From NCBI GenBank assembly GCA_016874675.1, contig VGTL01000001.1:1-64000 (forward strand): a stretch of 64,000 nt of DNA. The letters run 5' to 3'. Each line of letters begins with the position of its first letter. The first letter of the stretch is position 1. The notes beneath the pieces were generated by a model that saw nothing but the letters and a program-made list of their open reading frames with translations, did not search any database and was not told the DNA's origin. The stretch comes from Methanobacteriota archaeon. Its GTDB lineage: Archaea > Thermoplasmatota > DTKX01 > VGTL01. Of the stretch, positions 48,983-56,404 are shown piece after piece. A program made the translations under genes and the position numbers.

Positions 48983-50728
48983 ATGATTCATCCAGCCCAT
49001 TGGGGAAGCCGCCCGAGAACGCATTGCAACGCCCGCCTGGCGACATTCCTGACCGCGCTCCTCCTCCTGGCGGGGATTCCTCCGGCGTCTGCGGCCACCG
49101 GCGGCGACCCCCAGGCGAGGGCCGCCGTGCTGATCTTTCTGGACGATTCGGACTACCACTGGGCCGATGTCGGTCTGGGAACGGACCCCTCCGCCCTGTG
49201 CGCCACGGTCTCGGCCTGCGGGCAGCTGGGCATCGCCCTGAACTACTCGATGAGCCAGTGGGGCGCGTTCGTGACCGGGATAGGCGGGCTGAAGGCGCCG
49301 GAGGACTTCTCGTGGTGGTGGTACCTGCTTCTCTGGAACGGCACGAAGGGCGCCTGGCAGGAGGCGCCGGTCGGGGCGGGCGACCTCCGGCTCTCGGCGG
49401 GTGACAGCATCTGCTGGTGCCCCAACTCGTCGGCGCCGCCGGTGCCCAACCCGGTGACGAGGTACCCGTGGCCGTGCTTCCGGGGGAACCTCAAAAACAG
49501 CGGCATCGCCCCCGGGAACACCACCGTTTTGGACGACCTGAAATGGACCGCCGACCTGGCCAACGGGCCCGTGGACACCACGCCTGCGATCGCCGGCGGC
49601 CGCGTCTTCGTCTCGACGGGCGGGATATACAACTGGACCACGATGAGCTACGACCAGCCTCCGCACCTCTACGCGCTGAACGCCACGACGGGGGAACGGC
49701 TCTGGTCCGCCCAGACCTCGGCGGCCGGCTGGCAGGTCTCCTCGCCGGCGGTGCGCAACGGCCGTGTTATAGTAGGCACATCGGACGGGAAGGTGCTGGC
49801 GTTCTCGGTTGAGACGGGAACGCCCCTTTGGTCGTTCTCGACCGGGCCCAGCCCCACGGGCGTCACCGCCTCGCCGGTGGTTACGGCGGGCGCCATCCAT
49901 ATCGCCGCCGGCGACGGCAACCTCTATGCAATATCGCATGACGGCAAGCAGATGTGGAGCTTTCCGCTGGGCGGGCCGGCCTACATGTCGACGCCCGCGT
50001 TGTGGGACGGGAAACTGTTCGCGGGCACGGACAACGGGACGTTCTGGTGCCTGGGGCTCAACGGGACGCCGGTCTGGAATCTGACGGTGGACGGGAAGAT
50101 CCGCTGTTCCCCCGTGATAGCTTCGGGCAAGGTCTACATCATCGCCACCATCTATGAAGGCTGGAATGCCAAACGGAGTCTCTTGCACCTGCGCTACTGC
50201 ACCAACGGGAGCCAGTCGTCGGCCCCGGTAGTTCTTCCCGCGACCACTTCGAGCCCGGTGGTCTTTGGTGGCCAGATATATGTCGGGGACAATTCCGGGC
50301 TCCGGGTGTACATGGCGGACGGTGCTCAGATCCGGGTGACCCCCACAGAGGGGCCGGTCCAGGCATCCCCCGTCATACATGGAGGCGAGCTATTCTTTTT
50401 GGAGAATTCATGCAACGGTACGCTTCATGTCATTGGCGCTGACACGCGAGGGGAAAACAGTGGAAGAGCTTTCTGGAACTTCACGCCTGAACCGCGCCAG
50501 TATATCCTCGGCTCTCCGGCAATAACGGACGGCTTCCTGTTCTTCGGCTCGGACAACGGGAGGGTCTACTGCCTCGGCGGCCCCGGGGCGGACGCCACCG
50601 GGCCGTCCGGGGAGAGACAGCCATTCCAGGCGTCGGCGGCCTTCATCGCGACCGGTCTTTTGATGGTGGCGGTGCTGGCCGTCGCGGTCGTCGCCCGCCG
50701 GCGCAGGGGCGCCAGGGGGCCCCGATGA
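48983..50728 (+). CDS. Exported PQQ-type beta-propeller with N-terminal DUF4430-like domain and C-terminal anchor
   Basis: A 581-aa protein. Signal peptide LATFLTALLLLAGIPPASA. Residues ~40-145 resemble DUF4430 (transcobalamin-like): AVLIFLDDSDYHWADVGLG, WWWYLLLWNGTKGAWQEAPV. Then a seven-blade-type PQQ propeller with repeated GRVFVST, LYALNATTGERLW, GxVxxFSxETGTPLWSF and SPVVTAGAIHIAAGDGNLYA blades. A membrane helix near the end (AFIATGLLMVAVLAVAVVARR) anchors it. No PQQ-dehydrogenase catalytic residues can be assigned, so a binding role is likelier. ATG 48983 lies ~28 bp after a TATTAAT box. The next gene, also DUF4430-like, overlaps its stop (ATGA). Confidence 0.8.
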   Translation: MIHPAHWGSRPRTHCNARLATFLTALLLLAGIPPASAATGGDPQARAAVLIFLDDSDYHWADVGLGTDPSALCATVSACGQLGIALNYSMSQWGAFVTGIGGLKAPEDFSWWWYLLLWNGTKGAWQEAPVGAGDLRLSAGDSICWCPNSSAPPVPNPVTRYPWPCFRGNLKNSGIAPGNTTVLDDLKWTADLANGPVDTTPAIAGGRVFVSTGGIYNWTTMSYDQPPHLYALNATTGERLWSAQTSAAGWQVSSPAVRNGRVIVGTSDGKVLAFSVETGTPLWSFSTGPSPTGVTASPVVTAGAIHIAAGDGNLYAISHDGKQMWSFPLGGPAYMSTPALWDGKLFAGTDNGTFWCLGLNGTPVWNLTVDGKIRCSPVIASGKVYIIATIYEGWNAKRSLLHLRYCTNGSQSSAPVVLPATTSSPVVFGGQIYVGDNSGLRVYMADGAQIRVTPTEGPVQASPVIHGGELFFLENSCNGTLHVIGADTRGENSGRAFWNFTPEPRQYILGSPAITDGFLFFGSDNGRVYCLGGPGADATGPSGERQPFQASAAFIATGLLMVAVLAVAVVARRRRGARGPR

Positions 50729-51171
50729 ACCGGAGCGCCCTCGCCCTCGCCGCCGTCGTCGCCGGCTCCGTGCTTGTGGCGGCCCTGCTCGTCCTGGCGG
50801 TGCCCTGGAGCCCGCCGGAGAAGAAGGGCCCGGCGGTCGTGTCGGTGGTCATAGACTTCGGCGGCCGGGCGCCCGCCGAGAGCGGGCCCGGGACGGCCGC
50901 GCCCTGGAACGTCTCGGTCCGTTTGAACAACGGGACGGTGTTCTCCGCCCTCGAGAAGGCCGCCTCCTCGGCGAACTTCACATTCAAGTCCGACTGGTAC
51001 CCCAACTTCCGCTCCCACCGCGTGACCGAGATAGCGGGCGTGCGCGACGGGACGGACAACCGCTTCTGGCAGTTCCACGTCAACGGCGTCTACGTCGGCA
51101 CCGGGGCCGACAACACGGCGCTCTCGGACGGCGACACGGTGCGATGGGAGTTCAGGAGCGCTTTGCAATGA
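50725..51171 (+). CDS. DUF4430 (transcobalamin-like) domain protein, membrane-anchored
   Basis: A 148-aa protein. N-terminal signal anchor LALAAVVAGSVLVAALLVLAV, then one DUF4430 domain: VSVVIDFGGR, VFSALEKAASSANFTFKSDW, and the diagnostic WQFHVNGVYVGTGADNTALS, followed by DGDTVRWEF. In animals this fold caps cobalamin carriers; in prokaryotes it is a common surface module with unknown ligands. Translationally coupled to the PQQ-propeller gene (ATGA overlap), whose own N-terminus carries a related domain, so the two proteins probably act together outside the membrane. Confidence 0.82.
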   Translation: MNRSALALAAVVAGSVLVAALLVLAVPWSPPEKKGPAVVSVVIDFGGRAPAESGPGTAAPWNVSVRLNNGTVFSALEKAASSANFTFKSDWYPNFRSHRVTEIAGVRDGTDNRFWQFHVNGVYVGTGADNTALSDGDTVRWEFRSALQ

Positions 51172-51176
51172 TACGA

Positions 51177-51240
51177 ATGGGCAGCGGGCAGCGGGGAACG
51201 GCAGGGTGCAGGGGGCGGGGTGCAGGGGGCGGGGAAGAGG
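51177..51240 (+). repeat. Purine-rich tandem-word run (GGGCAGC, GGGTGCAG), single arm
   Basis: GGGCAGCGGGCAGCGGGG then GGGTGCAGGGGGC twice. It matches the left arms of the arrays at 34040 and 3711 but no complementary right arm follows; instead the paired-hairpin element starts at 51268. It may be an array whose second half was lost or replaced. Confidence 0.6.
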
Positions 51241-51267
51241 ATGCATGGGTTGAGGGGGGAAAGGGGT

Positions 51268-51347
51268 CTGAAAGCTAGATACCCCGGACTTCAGTCCGGG
51301 GTATTTCACCATAGGGAAGCGTGGAAGCCCCGCACTCCAGTGCGGGG
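51268..51347 (+). mobile_element. Paired-hairpin element, copy 2 (IS200/IS605-end-like)
   Basis: CTGAAAGCTAGAT lead, hairpin 51281-51302 (ACCCCGGAC TTCA GTCCGGGGT), spacer TTTCACCATAG...AAGCGTG, GGAAGCCCC, hairpin 51328-51347 (CCCCGCAC TCCA GTGCGGGG). It aligns end to end with copy 1 at 18443-18522, with stem changes that keep pairing. Like copy 1 it sits beside a G-rich word run. It lies just before the TATA box of the next gene. Confidence 0.65.
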
Positions 51348-51395
51348 ATGAGGAAAAAACGGATAAATATGGAAAAGGATACGGAGGCGGTAGAT

Positions 51396-51992
51396 ATGTC
51401 TGAGAAGTACTGGAAGATGCTGGGTGCGGTGGCTCTGATCGTCCTGGGCGTGGTGGGAAGGCTGGCCCTGAAGCCCTTCGTCCCCGCCGGGAACGCCCTA
51501 ATCGCGTTCGACCTGTTCGCGGTGATAGGCATCCTGGCGGTCCTCTCGGGGCTGCTCCTGGGCGGGTACTACTCGCTCGCGGTCCCGCTCTCGGCGATGG
51601 CGGTGTCCGATGCTATACTGGGCAACGGCCTGATTCTCGTTTTCACCTGGTCCGGGTTCGCCCTGATGGGCTATCTCGGGCTCCGGGCGCGCCAGTCCCG
51701 GGCCCCGACCGCGACCTTCGGCCTCCGGCTCACCGGCATCGGCGTCGCCGGCATCCTGGCGTTCGATGTCTGGACGAACGTGGGTTGGTGGCTTGTCAGC
51801 CCCATGTACCCCCACACGCTGGCGGGGCTGGGGGCCTGCTTCGCCATGGCGACGCCCTTCATCGTCGGGCACCTTCTCACCACCGCGGCGCTGCTCCCGA
51901 CGGTCTCCCTGGCGGCCCTGTACACCGTCGAGAACCGGGCGCGGCTCGTGGCGGCCGTCCGGGCCCGGCTGGGAATGCCCGTTACGGCCTGA
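51396..51992 (+). CDS. Integral membrane protein, possible DUF6580/ECF-S-like
   Basis: A 198-aa protein with five or six membrane helices: MLGAVALIVLGVVGRLAL, IAFDLFAVIGILAVLSGLLL, YYSLAVPLSAMAVSDAILG, LILVFTWSGFALMGYLGL, TGIGVAGILAFDVWTNVGWW, MATPFIVGHLLTTAALLPTV. The FDLFAVIG...GGYYSLAVPLSAM...VWTNVGWWL...PF layout resembles DUF6580 and ECF-transporter substrate-binding subunits. No ATPase partner is nearby. ATG 51396 was chosen because TAAATATGG, a TATA box, lies ~30 bp upstream and overlaps the earlier in-frame ATG 51369. fen1 starts 19 bp after its stop. Confidence 0.65.
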   Translation: MSEKYWKMLGAVALIVLGVVGRLALKPFVPAGNALIAFDLFAVIGILAVLSGLLLGGYYSLAVPLSAMAVSDAILGNGLILVFTWSGFALMGYLGLRARQSRAPTATFGLRLTGIGVAGILAFDVWTNVGWWLVSPMYPHTLAGLGACFAMATPFIVGHLLTTAALLPTVSLAALYTVENRARLVAAVRARLGMPVTA

Positions 51993-52011
51993 GCGCCCGT
52001 GCGGGTGACCG

Positions 52012-53043
52012 ATGGGCGTCGACCTCTCCGAGCTGGTCCCGAAGCAGCCCAAGCTCATCCGGGACTTTTCGGGGCAGACGGTGGCGGTCGACGCCTACAA
52101 CACCATCTACCAGTTCCTGGCGATAATCCGCCAGCCCGACGGGTCGCCCCTGATGGATTCCCGAAAGAGGGTGACCTCCCACCTCTCCGGCCTGCTCTAC
52201 CGCAACTTGAACCTGCTCGAGGCCGGCATCCGGCCGGTGTACGTCTTCGACGGGAAGCCCCACGAGCTCAAGAAGGGCACCATAGAGGAGCGGGCGGCGA
52301 TAAAGGAGAAGGCGCAGGCGGAGTACGAGGCGGCGCTGGCCGAGGGCGACCTGGAGAGGGCGCGCTCGAAGGCCCAGCAGACCTCCCGCATCACGAAGGA
52401 CATGGTGGAGGAGGCAAAGAGGCTCCTTGGGCTCATCGGGATACCGGTCGTGCAGGCGCCCATGGACGGCGAGGGCGAGGCGGCCTTCCTCGTGCAGAGG
52501 GGGCACGCCTCGGCGGTGGCGTCGCAGGACTTCGATTCGCTTCTCTTCGGCTCGCCCGTCCTGGTGCGCAACCTGACCGTAACGGGAAGGCGCAAGCTCC
52601 CGCGCAAGCAGGTCTACATCAACGTCGAGCCCGAGAGGATGGAGCTTCCGGCCGTGCTGTCGGCGCTCTCCCTCACCCGGGAGCAGCTCGTGGAGATGTG
52701 CATCCTGATGGGCACGGACTTCAACGAGGGCATCCGGGGCATCGGCCCGAAGAAGGCCCAAAAGCTCATGTCGGAGCACGGGACCCTCGAGAGGGTCATC
52801 GCCGCGAAGAACTACGACATCCCTCAGTGGCAGGAGGTCCGGCGGATATTCCTGGAGCCGGCCGTGGAGGACCCGGGGCCGCCCGCGTTCGGCGAGCCTC
52901 AGGTGGAAAGGATCGTCGACCTCCTCGTCGGCGAGCACGATTTTTCCAAGGAGCGGGTGGAGAGCCCGCTCAGGCGCCTGGTCGAAATGCGCAAGGAGCA
53001 GAAGAGGCAGGGCTCCCAGCTCCGGCTGGACAAGTGGTTCTAG
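52012..53043 (+). CDS. fen1: Flap endonuclease 1
   Basis: A 343-aa structure-specific nuclease that removes 5' flaps in Okazaki-fragment maturation and repair. N-block: MGVDLSELVPKQ, AVDAYNTIYQFL, YVFDGKPHELK. I-block: PVVQAPMDGEGEAAFLVQRG and VASQDFDSLLFG carry metal-binding acids. MGTDFNEGIRGIGPKKAQKL is the H2TH/metal region. The C-terminal QLRLDKWF is a PCNA-binding PIP box. All key residues appear intact and length is normal. It follows the membrane-protein gene by 19 bp and is followed by a large word array. Confidence 0.96.
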   Translation: MGVDLSELVPKQPKLIRDFSGQTVAVDAYNTIYQFLAIIRQPDGSPLMDSRKRVTSHLSGLLYRNLNLLEAGIRPVYVFDGKPHELKKGTIEERAAIKEKAQAEYEAALAEGDLERARSKAQQTSRITKDMVEEAKRLLGLIGIPVVQAPMDGEGEAAFLVQRGHASAVASQDFDSLLFGSPVLVRNLTVTGRRKLPRKQVYINVEPERMELPAVLSALSLTREQLVEMCILMGTDFNEGIRGIGPKKAQKLMSEHGTLERVIAAKNYDIPQWQEVRRIFLEPAVEDPGPPAFGEPQVERIVDLLVGEHDFSKERVESPLRRLVEMRKEQKRQGSQLRLDKWF

Positions 53044-53285
53044 AAGGCGCAAGGCGCGAGGCGCAGGGCGCAAGGCGCAGGGCGCAAGGCTTGACCGCAG
53101 GCGAGCAACGCTCGCCTAGGCAAGGACGACCGAAGGTCGTCCGGGGGCGCAAGGGTGAAGGCGCACGGGACAAGGGGATTTGCGGGCCGGATGGCTTCCC
53201 TTCCCCCGAACCCTTGACACCTGATCCTCGACCCTTGTGCCCTGTCCCTTCGCCCCTTGCGCCTTGCGCCCTGCGCCTTGCGCCT
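53044..53285. repeat. Inverted tandem-word array (GGCGCAAGG family) with nested double hairpin
   Basis: The left arm (53044-53092) holds GGCGCAAGGCGCGAGGCGCAG-type words; the right arm (~53200-53285) holds CCCTTCGCCCCTTGCGCCTTGCGCC. Inside lies the double hairpin 53099-53142. It separates fen1 from the convergent membrane-protein gene, so bidirectional termination is plausible. Confidence 0.8.
53099..53142 (+). repeat. Double hairpin nested in a word array (REP-like)
   Basis: Hairpin 53099-53117 (AGGCGAG CAACG CTCGCCT) and hairpin 53124-53142 (GGACGACC GAA GGTCGTCC), 6 bp apart. The layout, two compact hairpins inside a word array, echoes the element at 18443-18522, but the sequence is different. 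Confidence 0.55.
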
Positions 53286-53290
53286 TCCCC

Positions 53291-55021
53291 TCATTTCTTC
53301 TTCTTCTTGTCCAGGCTCTCGGCGAAGAGGCTGTCGAGGATCGCCTTGACGTCCAGGAGGCGCTGGGTGGTGCCGTCCCAGCTGACCAAGACGTTCTCGA
53401 AGCCCTCGGTGATGTCCTCCAGGGCCTGGCGCATGCGCCCCCGGAGGTCGGGGGGCTCCGGCCCTGAGACGAGCACCGCCAGGTAGCACACCGGGCCGTA
53501 CTCGAGAAGGATCTTCCAGTTCCCGTACGGGATCTCCGAGATGGACGCCGTCTGGAGGGAGGAGGTGCTCTCGCCCACCCGGCGCCGGACCTCCTCGAGG
53601 TACTGGGCGAGCAGGGTGTCGTCGACGTCGGGCTGGCCCCTCTGGGACAGGTGCATCATGAAGCGGTTGTCCCGGTAGAGGAGCAATATCTCCTCGATCA
53701 CCCCGCGGAGCCTCTGCTTCTCCTCGGGGATGAGCATCCCCACGTGCCTCTTGAGGACCCGGAGGGTGCCGGTGTCGCCGTCCCAGTCGTCGAGGATGTG
53801 CATGTACCTGTCGTGTATGCCGGAAAGGAGGGTCCTCATGTTGTGCCGCAGGGTCGGCGGCTCCACGCCCGACAGGACGACCGCGAGGTTCGCGCGCGGC
53901 CCGTTCTCCATGAGTATCTTGAGGTTGCCGTACTTGAGCTCGTTGAGGTGCCCGCTCTCCTCCGAAAACGAGTCCTTGACGAAGTTCTGGACCGCGGTGA
54001 GCATGCCGGTGAGCACGTCCTTGTCCATGTCGGGCTTCAGGCGCCGGGTGTTGTGCACGATGAGCCGCCCGTCCTTGTAGATGAGGAAGACCTCCTCTAT
54101 CGTGTAGTTCCTCATGAGCCGCAGCTGCTCCCGCTTCACGAAGTCGGAGACGTAGCGCCGCTTCAGTATGACGAGGGTCAGGGCCCAGGCCAGGTTGTAG
54201 GCGAAGAAGAGGAGGCTGAAGAAGACCAGGTTCCCGAACATGGCGCGCGAGAGCTCGTTTCTCACCTCGTAGTGGACCGACGCCGAGGTGTTCCCCGGGT
54301 TGAAGATGACCAGCGCCAGCTGCTCGCGGTACATCCGGGGGGAGTCCAGGGTGATCGCGGCGGAGCGGGTGTATTCCGACAGCCAGATGAGCGTCCGGTT
54401 GGCCTCCGGGTCGGTGACGCAGAAGCCGGCGTCCTCGAGCCTCTGGAAGTCGCGCTCCCGAACGACCATCACCGTGACCTCGCGGTCGCTTTGGACGCTC
54501 ACCGGGCCGACGAAGGAGAACTCCAGCGGGTCCGACGGGGCGAAGTTGACGCGATAGGAGGAGTTGTCCTCCACCCTCTCGTCGCCGGCGGAGGTGCCCA
54601 GGTCCTCGAGGACCCCGACCACCACCGGGTTGACGAAGAGTATCCCGATGATGAGCGCCACTGCCGCGATGGGCCGGGCGTTCGACAGGAAGTCCTCGCA
54701 GCGCCAGACGCGAATCTTGGGGTCGGGCTGCCAGAGGAGCTCCAGGGCGTCCATCGCAACGATGGCGATGTTGAATATCACGAGGAAATAGAGCAGCGGC
54801 AGGAGCACGGCCGAGAAGTCGAGATGGAAGGGGGCTCCCGTGGGCCCGGACTCCCGCACGGACTGGAGGATCCCTATCAGCATGAACACGAATAAGATGA
54901 TATTGACGTACCTGGAGTAGGTGCGAAGGCGGAAGACTCGGTCCTCGCGCTCCAGCCCCGCCTGAAAGCCCCCGGCCATGGTCTTTGACCCCGCCCCCAT
55001 CTCCCCGCGCGACCCCGGCAT
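53291..55021 (-). CDS. Membrane protein with extracellular domain and two tandem roadblock/longin-like cytosolic modules
   Basis: A 576-aa protein. Helices at ~39-55, ~70-92 and ~117-138; an extracellular domain ~140-260 (Asn-x-Ser/Thr sites present); helix ~265-290 (FGNLVFFSLLFFAYNLAWAL); then a cytosolic half. That half holds two copies of a ~125-residue module. Copy 1 starts EEVFLIYKDGRLIVHNTRR and has YGNLKILMENGPRANLAVVL plus MRTLLSGIHDRYMHILDDWD. Copy 2 starts EEILLLYRDNRFMMHLSQRG and has YGNWKILLEYGPVCYLAVLV plus MRQALEDITEGFENVLVSWD. The strand pattern resembles roadblock/longin folds that bind small GTPases. The end is poly-Lys. Function unknown; a signalling receptor is plausible. 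Confidence 0.7.
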   Translation of the reverse strand: MPGSRGEMGAGSKTMAGGFQAGLEREDRVFRLRTYSRYVNIILFVFMLIGILQSVRESGPTGAPFHLDFSAVLLPLLYFLVIFNIAIVAMDALELLWQPDPKIRVWRCEDFLSNARPIAAVALIIGILFVNPVVVGVLEDLGTSAGDERVEDNSSYRVNFAPSDPLEFSFVGPVSVQSDREVTVMVVRERDFQRLEDAGFCVTDPEANRTLIWLSEYTRSAAITLDSPRMYREQLALVIFNPGNTSASVHYEVRNELSRAMFGNLVFFSLLFFAYNLAWALTLVILKRRYVSDFVKREQLRLMRNYTIEEVFLIYKDGRLIVHNTRRLKPDMDKDVLTGMLTAVQNFVKDSFSEESGHLNELKYGNLKILMENGPRANLAVVLSGVEPPTLRHNMRTLLSGIHDRYMHILDDWDGDTGTLRVLKRHVGMLIPEEKQRLRGVIEEILLLYRDNRFMMHLSQRGQPDVDDTLLAQYLEEVRRRVGESTSSLQTASISEIPYGNWKILLEYGPVCYLAVLVSGPEPPDLRGRMRQALEDITEGFENVLVSWDGTTQRLLDVKAILDSLFAESLDKKKKK

Positions 55022-55134
55022 ATGTAAAGGAAGTGAAGTCTAATAATAGTGACGGTGACCGGCCGGTGCGGTTTGCGCGCCGGGCGAAATCTAATTATCC
55101 GCAAAGGTCGTTCCCGTGCCGGCGGTAGGGGCCC

Positions 55135-55887
55135 ATGGCGCGCATCCTCTTCGACGATTCCCACGGCGAGAACCTGGTAATGGAGGAGGGCTCTGGCTCG
55201 GCGCTCTCCAAGCTCTCCGGAGCGCTGCGCGCCGCGGGCCACGCCCTCAACCTCATACACCGGGAGCAGGACTTCTGCCCCCCGACGCTCCAGGGGGCCG
55301 ACATCCTGGTGATAGCGTTCCCCTCCCGGCGCTTCTCCGACCGCGACGTCGGGGCGATCCTCGGCTTCGTGGAGAAGGGCGGCGGCCTTCTCCTGACGGG
55401 CGAGTGGGGCAACCTCCACGGAAGCGCCGACATCCTCAACACGGTCTCCCAGTGCTTCAAGGTGGTGTTCAACAAGGACCGCATAACCGACCAGCGCAAC
55501 ATCCACGAGGAGGAGGTGCGCGTCATGGGCCAGAGGGTCGGGATGCGCAAGGAGCCCACCTACGCCATGATTCGCCGGTTCCGCTCCCACCCGATAACCC
55601 GGGACATAAGCGAGGTGGGCCACATCTCCGGCTGCTCCCTGAGCGCCCCCAAGCATTCGGTGCTGGCCTGGTCCGACGAGCAGTCGTTCTCCGACCTGGA
55701 CGGCGACGGCGAGCTGGACCCCGACGAGCTGGTGGGCTCTTTCGCCACGGCCGTGACGCCCGAGCTCAAGCGCGGACGGGTGGTGTGCATCGGCGACACG
55801 AGCATCCTCACCGACCGCTACTTCGACCAGGCCGACAACCGGGCGTTCCTGCTCAACACCGTCCACTGGCTCGCCGGAAGGCTCTGA
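55135..55887 (+). CDS. GATase1-like (DUF4350/GldG-type) protein with an EF-hand loop
   Basis: A 250-aa protein without signal peptide. MARILFDDSHGENLVME and ADILVIAFPSRRFSDRDVGA, then FVEKGGGLLLTGEWGN, match the class I glutamine-amidotransferase-like fold seen in DUF4350 and ABC-associated GldG/IFT52 proteins. The usual catalytic Cys is absent (GEWGN at that elbow), so it is likely a binding domain. Inserted near residue 185 is DLDGDGELDPDE, a perfect EF-hand/dockerin-type calcium loop. The last part (CIGDTSILTDRYFDQADNRA) is typical of the family. The promoter lies in the divergent gap (AATCTAATTATCC). A 52-aa gene follows 21 bp on. Confidence 0.72.
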   Translation: MARILFDDSHGENLVMEEGSGSALSKLSGALRAAGHALNLIHREQDFCPPTLQGADILVIAFPSRRFSDRDVGAILGFVEKGGGLLLTGEWGNLHGSADILNTVSQCFKVVFNKDRITDQRNIHEEEVRVMGQRVGMRKEPTYAMIRRFRSHPITRDISEVGHISGCSLSAPKHSVLAWSDEQSFSDLDGDGELDPDELVGSFATAVTPELKRGRVVCIGDTSILTDRYFDQADNRAFLLNTVHWLAGRL

Positions 55888-55908
55888 GGTGGGCCCCCGG
55901 CCCCGCCG

Positions 55909-56067
55909 ATGGACGAGACGGACCCCTTCCGCAACGACTTCGCGACGATGCTCCACGTGCTCGGCGCCCAGGCCACTGACTCCTTCCTGGAGCTCAAGCG
56001 CAAGGAGTGGCGCAGCTTCAGCGGCTCAGTCACCACTTGGGAGCACGCGATGTACTTCCATGTCTGA
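55909..56067 (+). CDS. Small hypothetical protein (52 aa)
   Basis: ATG 55909 to TGA 56065-56067. The sequence, including DPFRNDFATMLHVLGAQATD, then FLELKRKEWRSFSGSVTTWE, is well balanced and helix-prone, unlike GC-rich noise. It begins 21 bp after the GATase-like gene and may be its operon partner. No family recognised. Confidence 0.5.
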   Translation: MDETDPFRNDFATMLHVLGAQATDSFLELKRKEWRSFSGSVTTWEHAMYFHV

Positions 56068-56078
56068 CGACGCCGCGC

Positions 56079-56335
56079 GGTTGATTGGGGGGACGTGTTG
56101 GTGCTGTTGGTTAGGGGGACGTGTTGGTCCTGTTGGTCAAGGGGGACGACGATGGGAAGCGGAAGCCCTTTTGAGTATCATGTCCCTTGCCAATTCCATC
56201 AAATTCAGTCAAGAAATATCAACAGTACGTCATCCTACTCAATCGTATTGATACACCCCCGTACCAATTTCATCAATACGTCCCCCCAACCAATCGCACC
56301 AACACGTCCCCCGAACCGATATGACCAACCGTCCC
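56079..56335. repeat. Inverted array of 26-bp tandem units around an AT-richer core (MITE-like)
   Basis: The left arm (~56079-56150) reads, on the plus strand, GGTTGATTGGGGGGACGTG..., GGTTAGGGGGACGTGTTGG... in 26-bp steps. The right arm (56229-56335) carries about three units of the same word on the minus strand (GGTTCGGGGGACGTGTTGG, GGTTGGGGGGACGTATTG, GGTACGGGGGTGTATC; spacing 26, 26, 25). The core (56151-56228) is unusually AT-rich for this window and has no ORF. It fills most of the 337-bp gap before the CDF gene. It may be a non-autonomous element or a longer-word member of the inverted word arrays. Confidence 0.7.
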
Positions 56336-56404
56336 GGACCTGCGGTTTAAGGTTTTCCAAGAACCCCCATATACTGATTACGCATATGGTATGGGGAACA
56401 GCAA

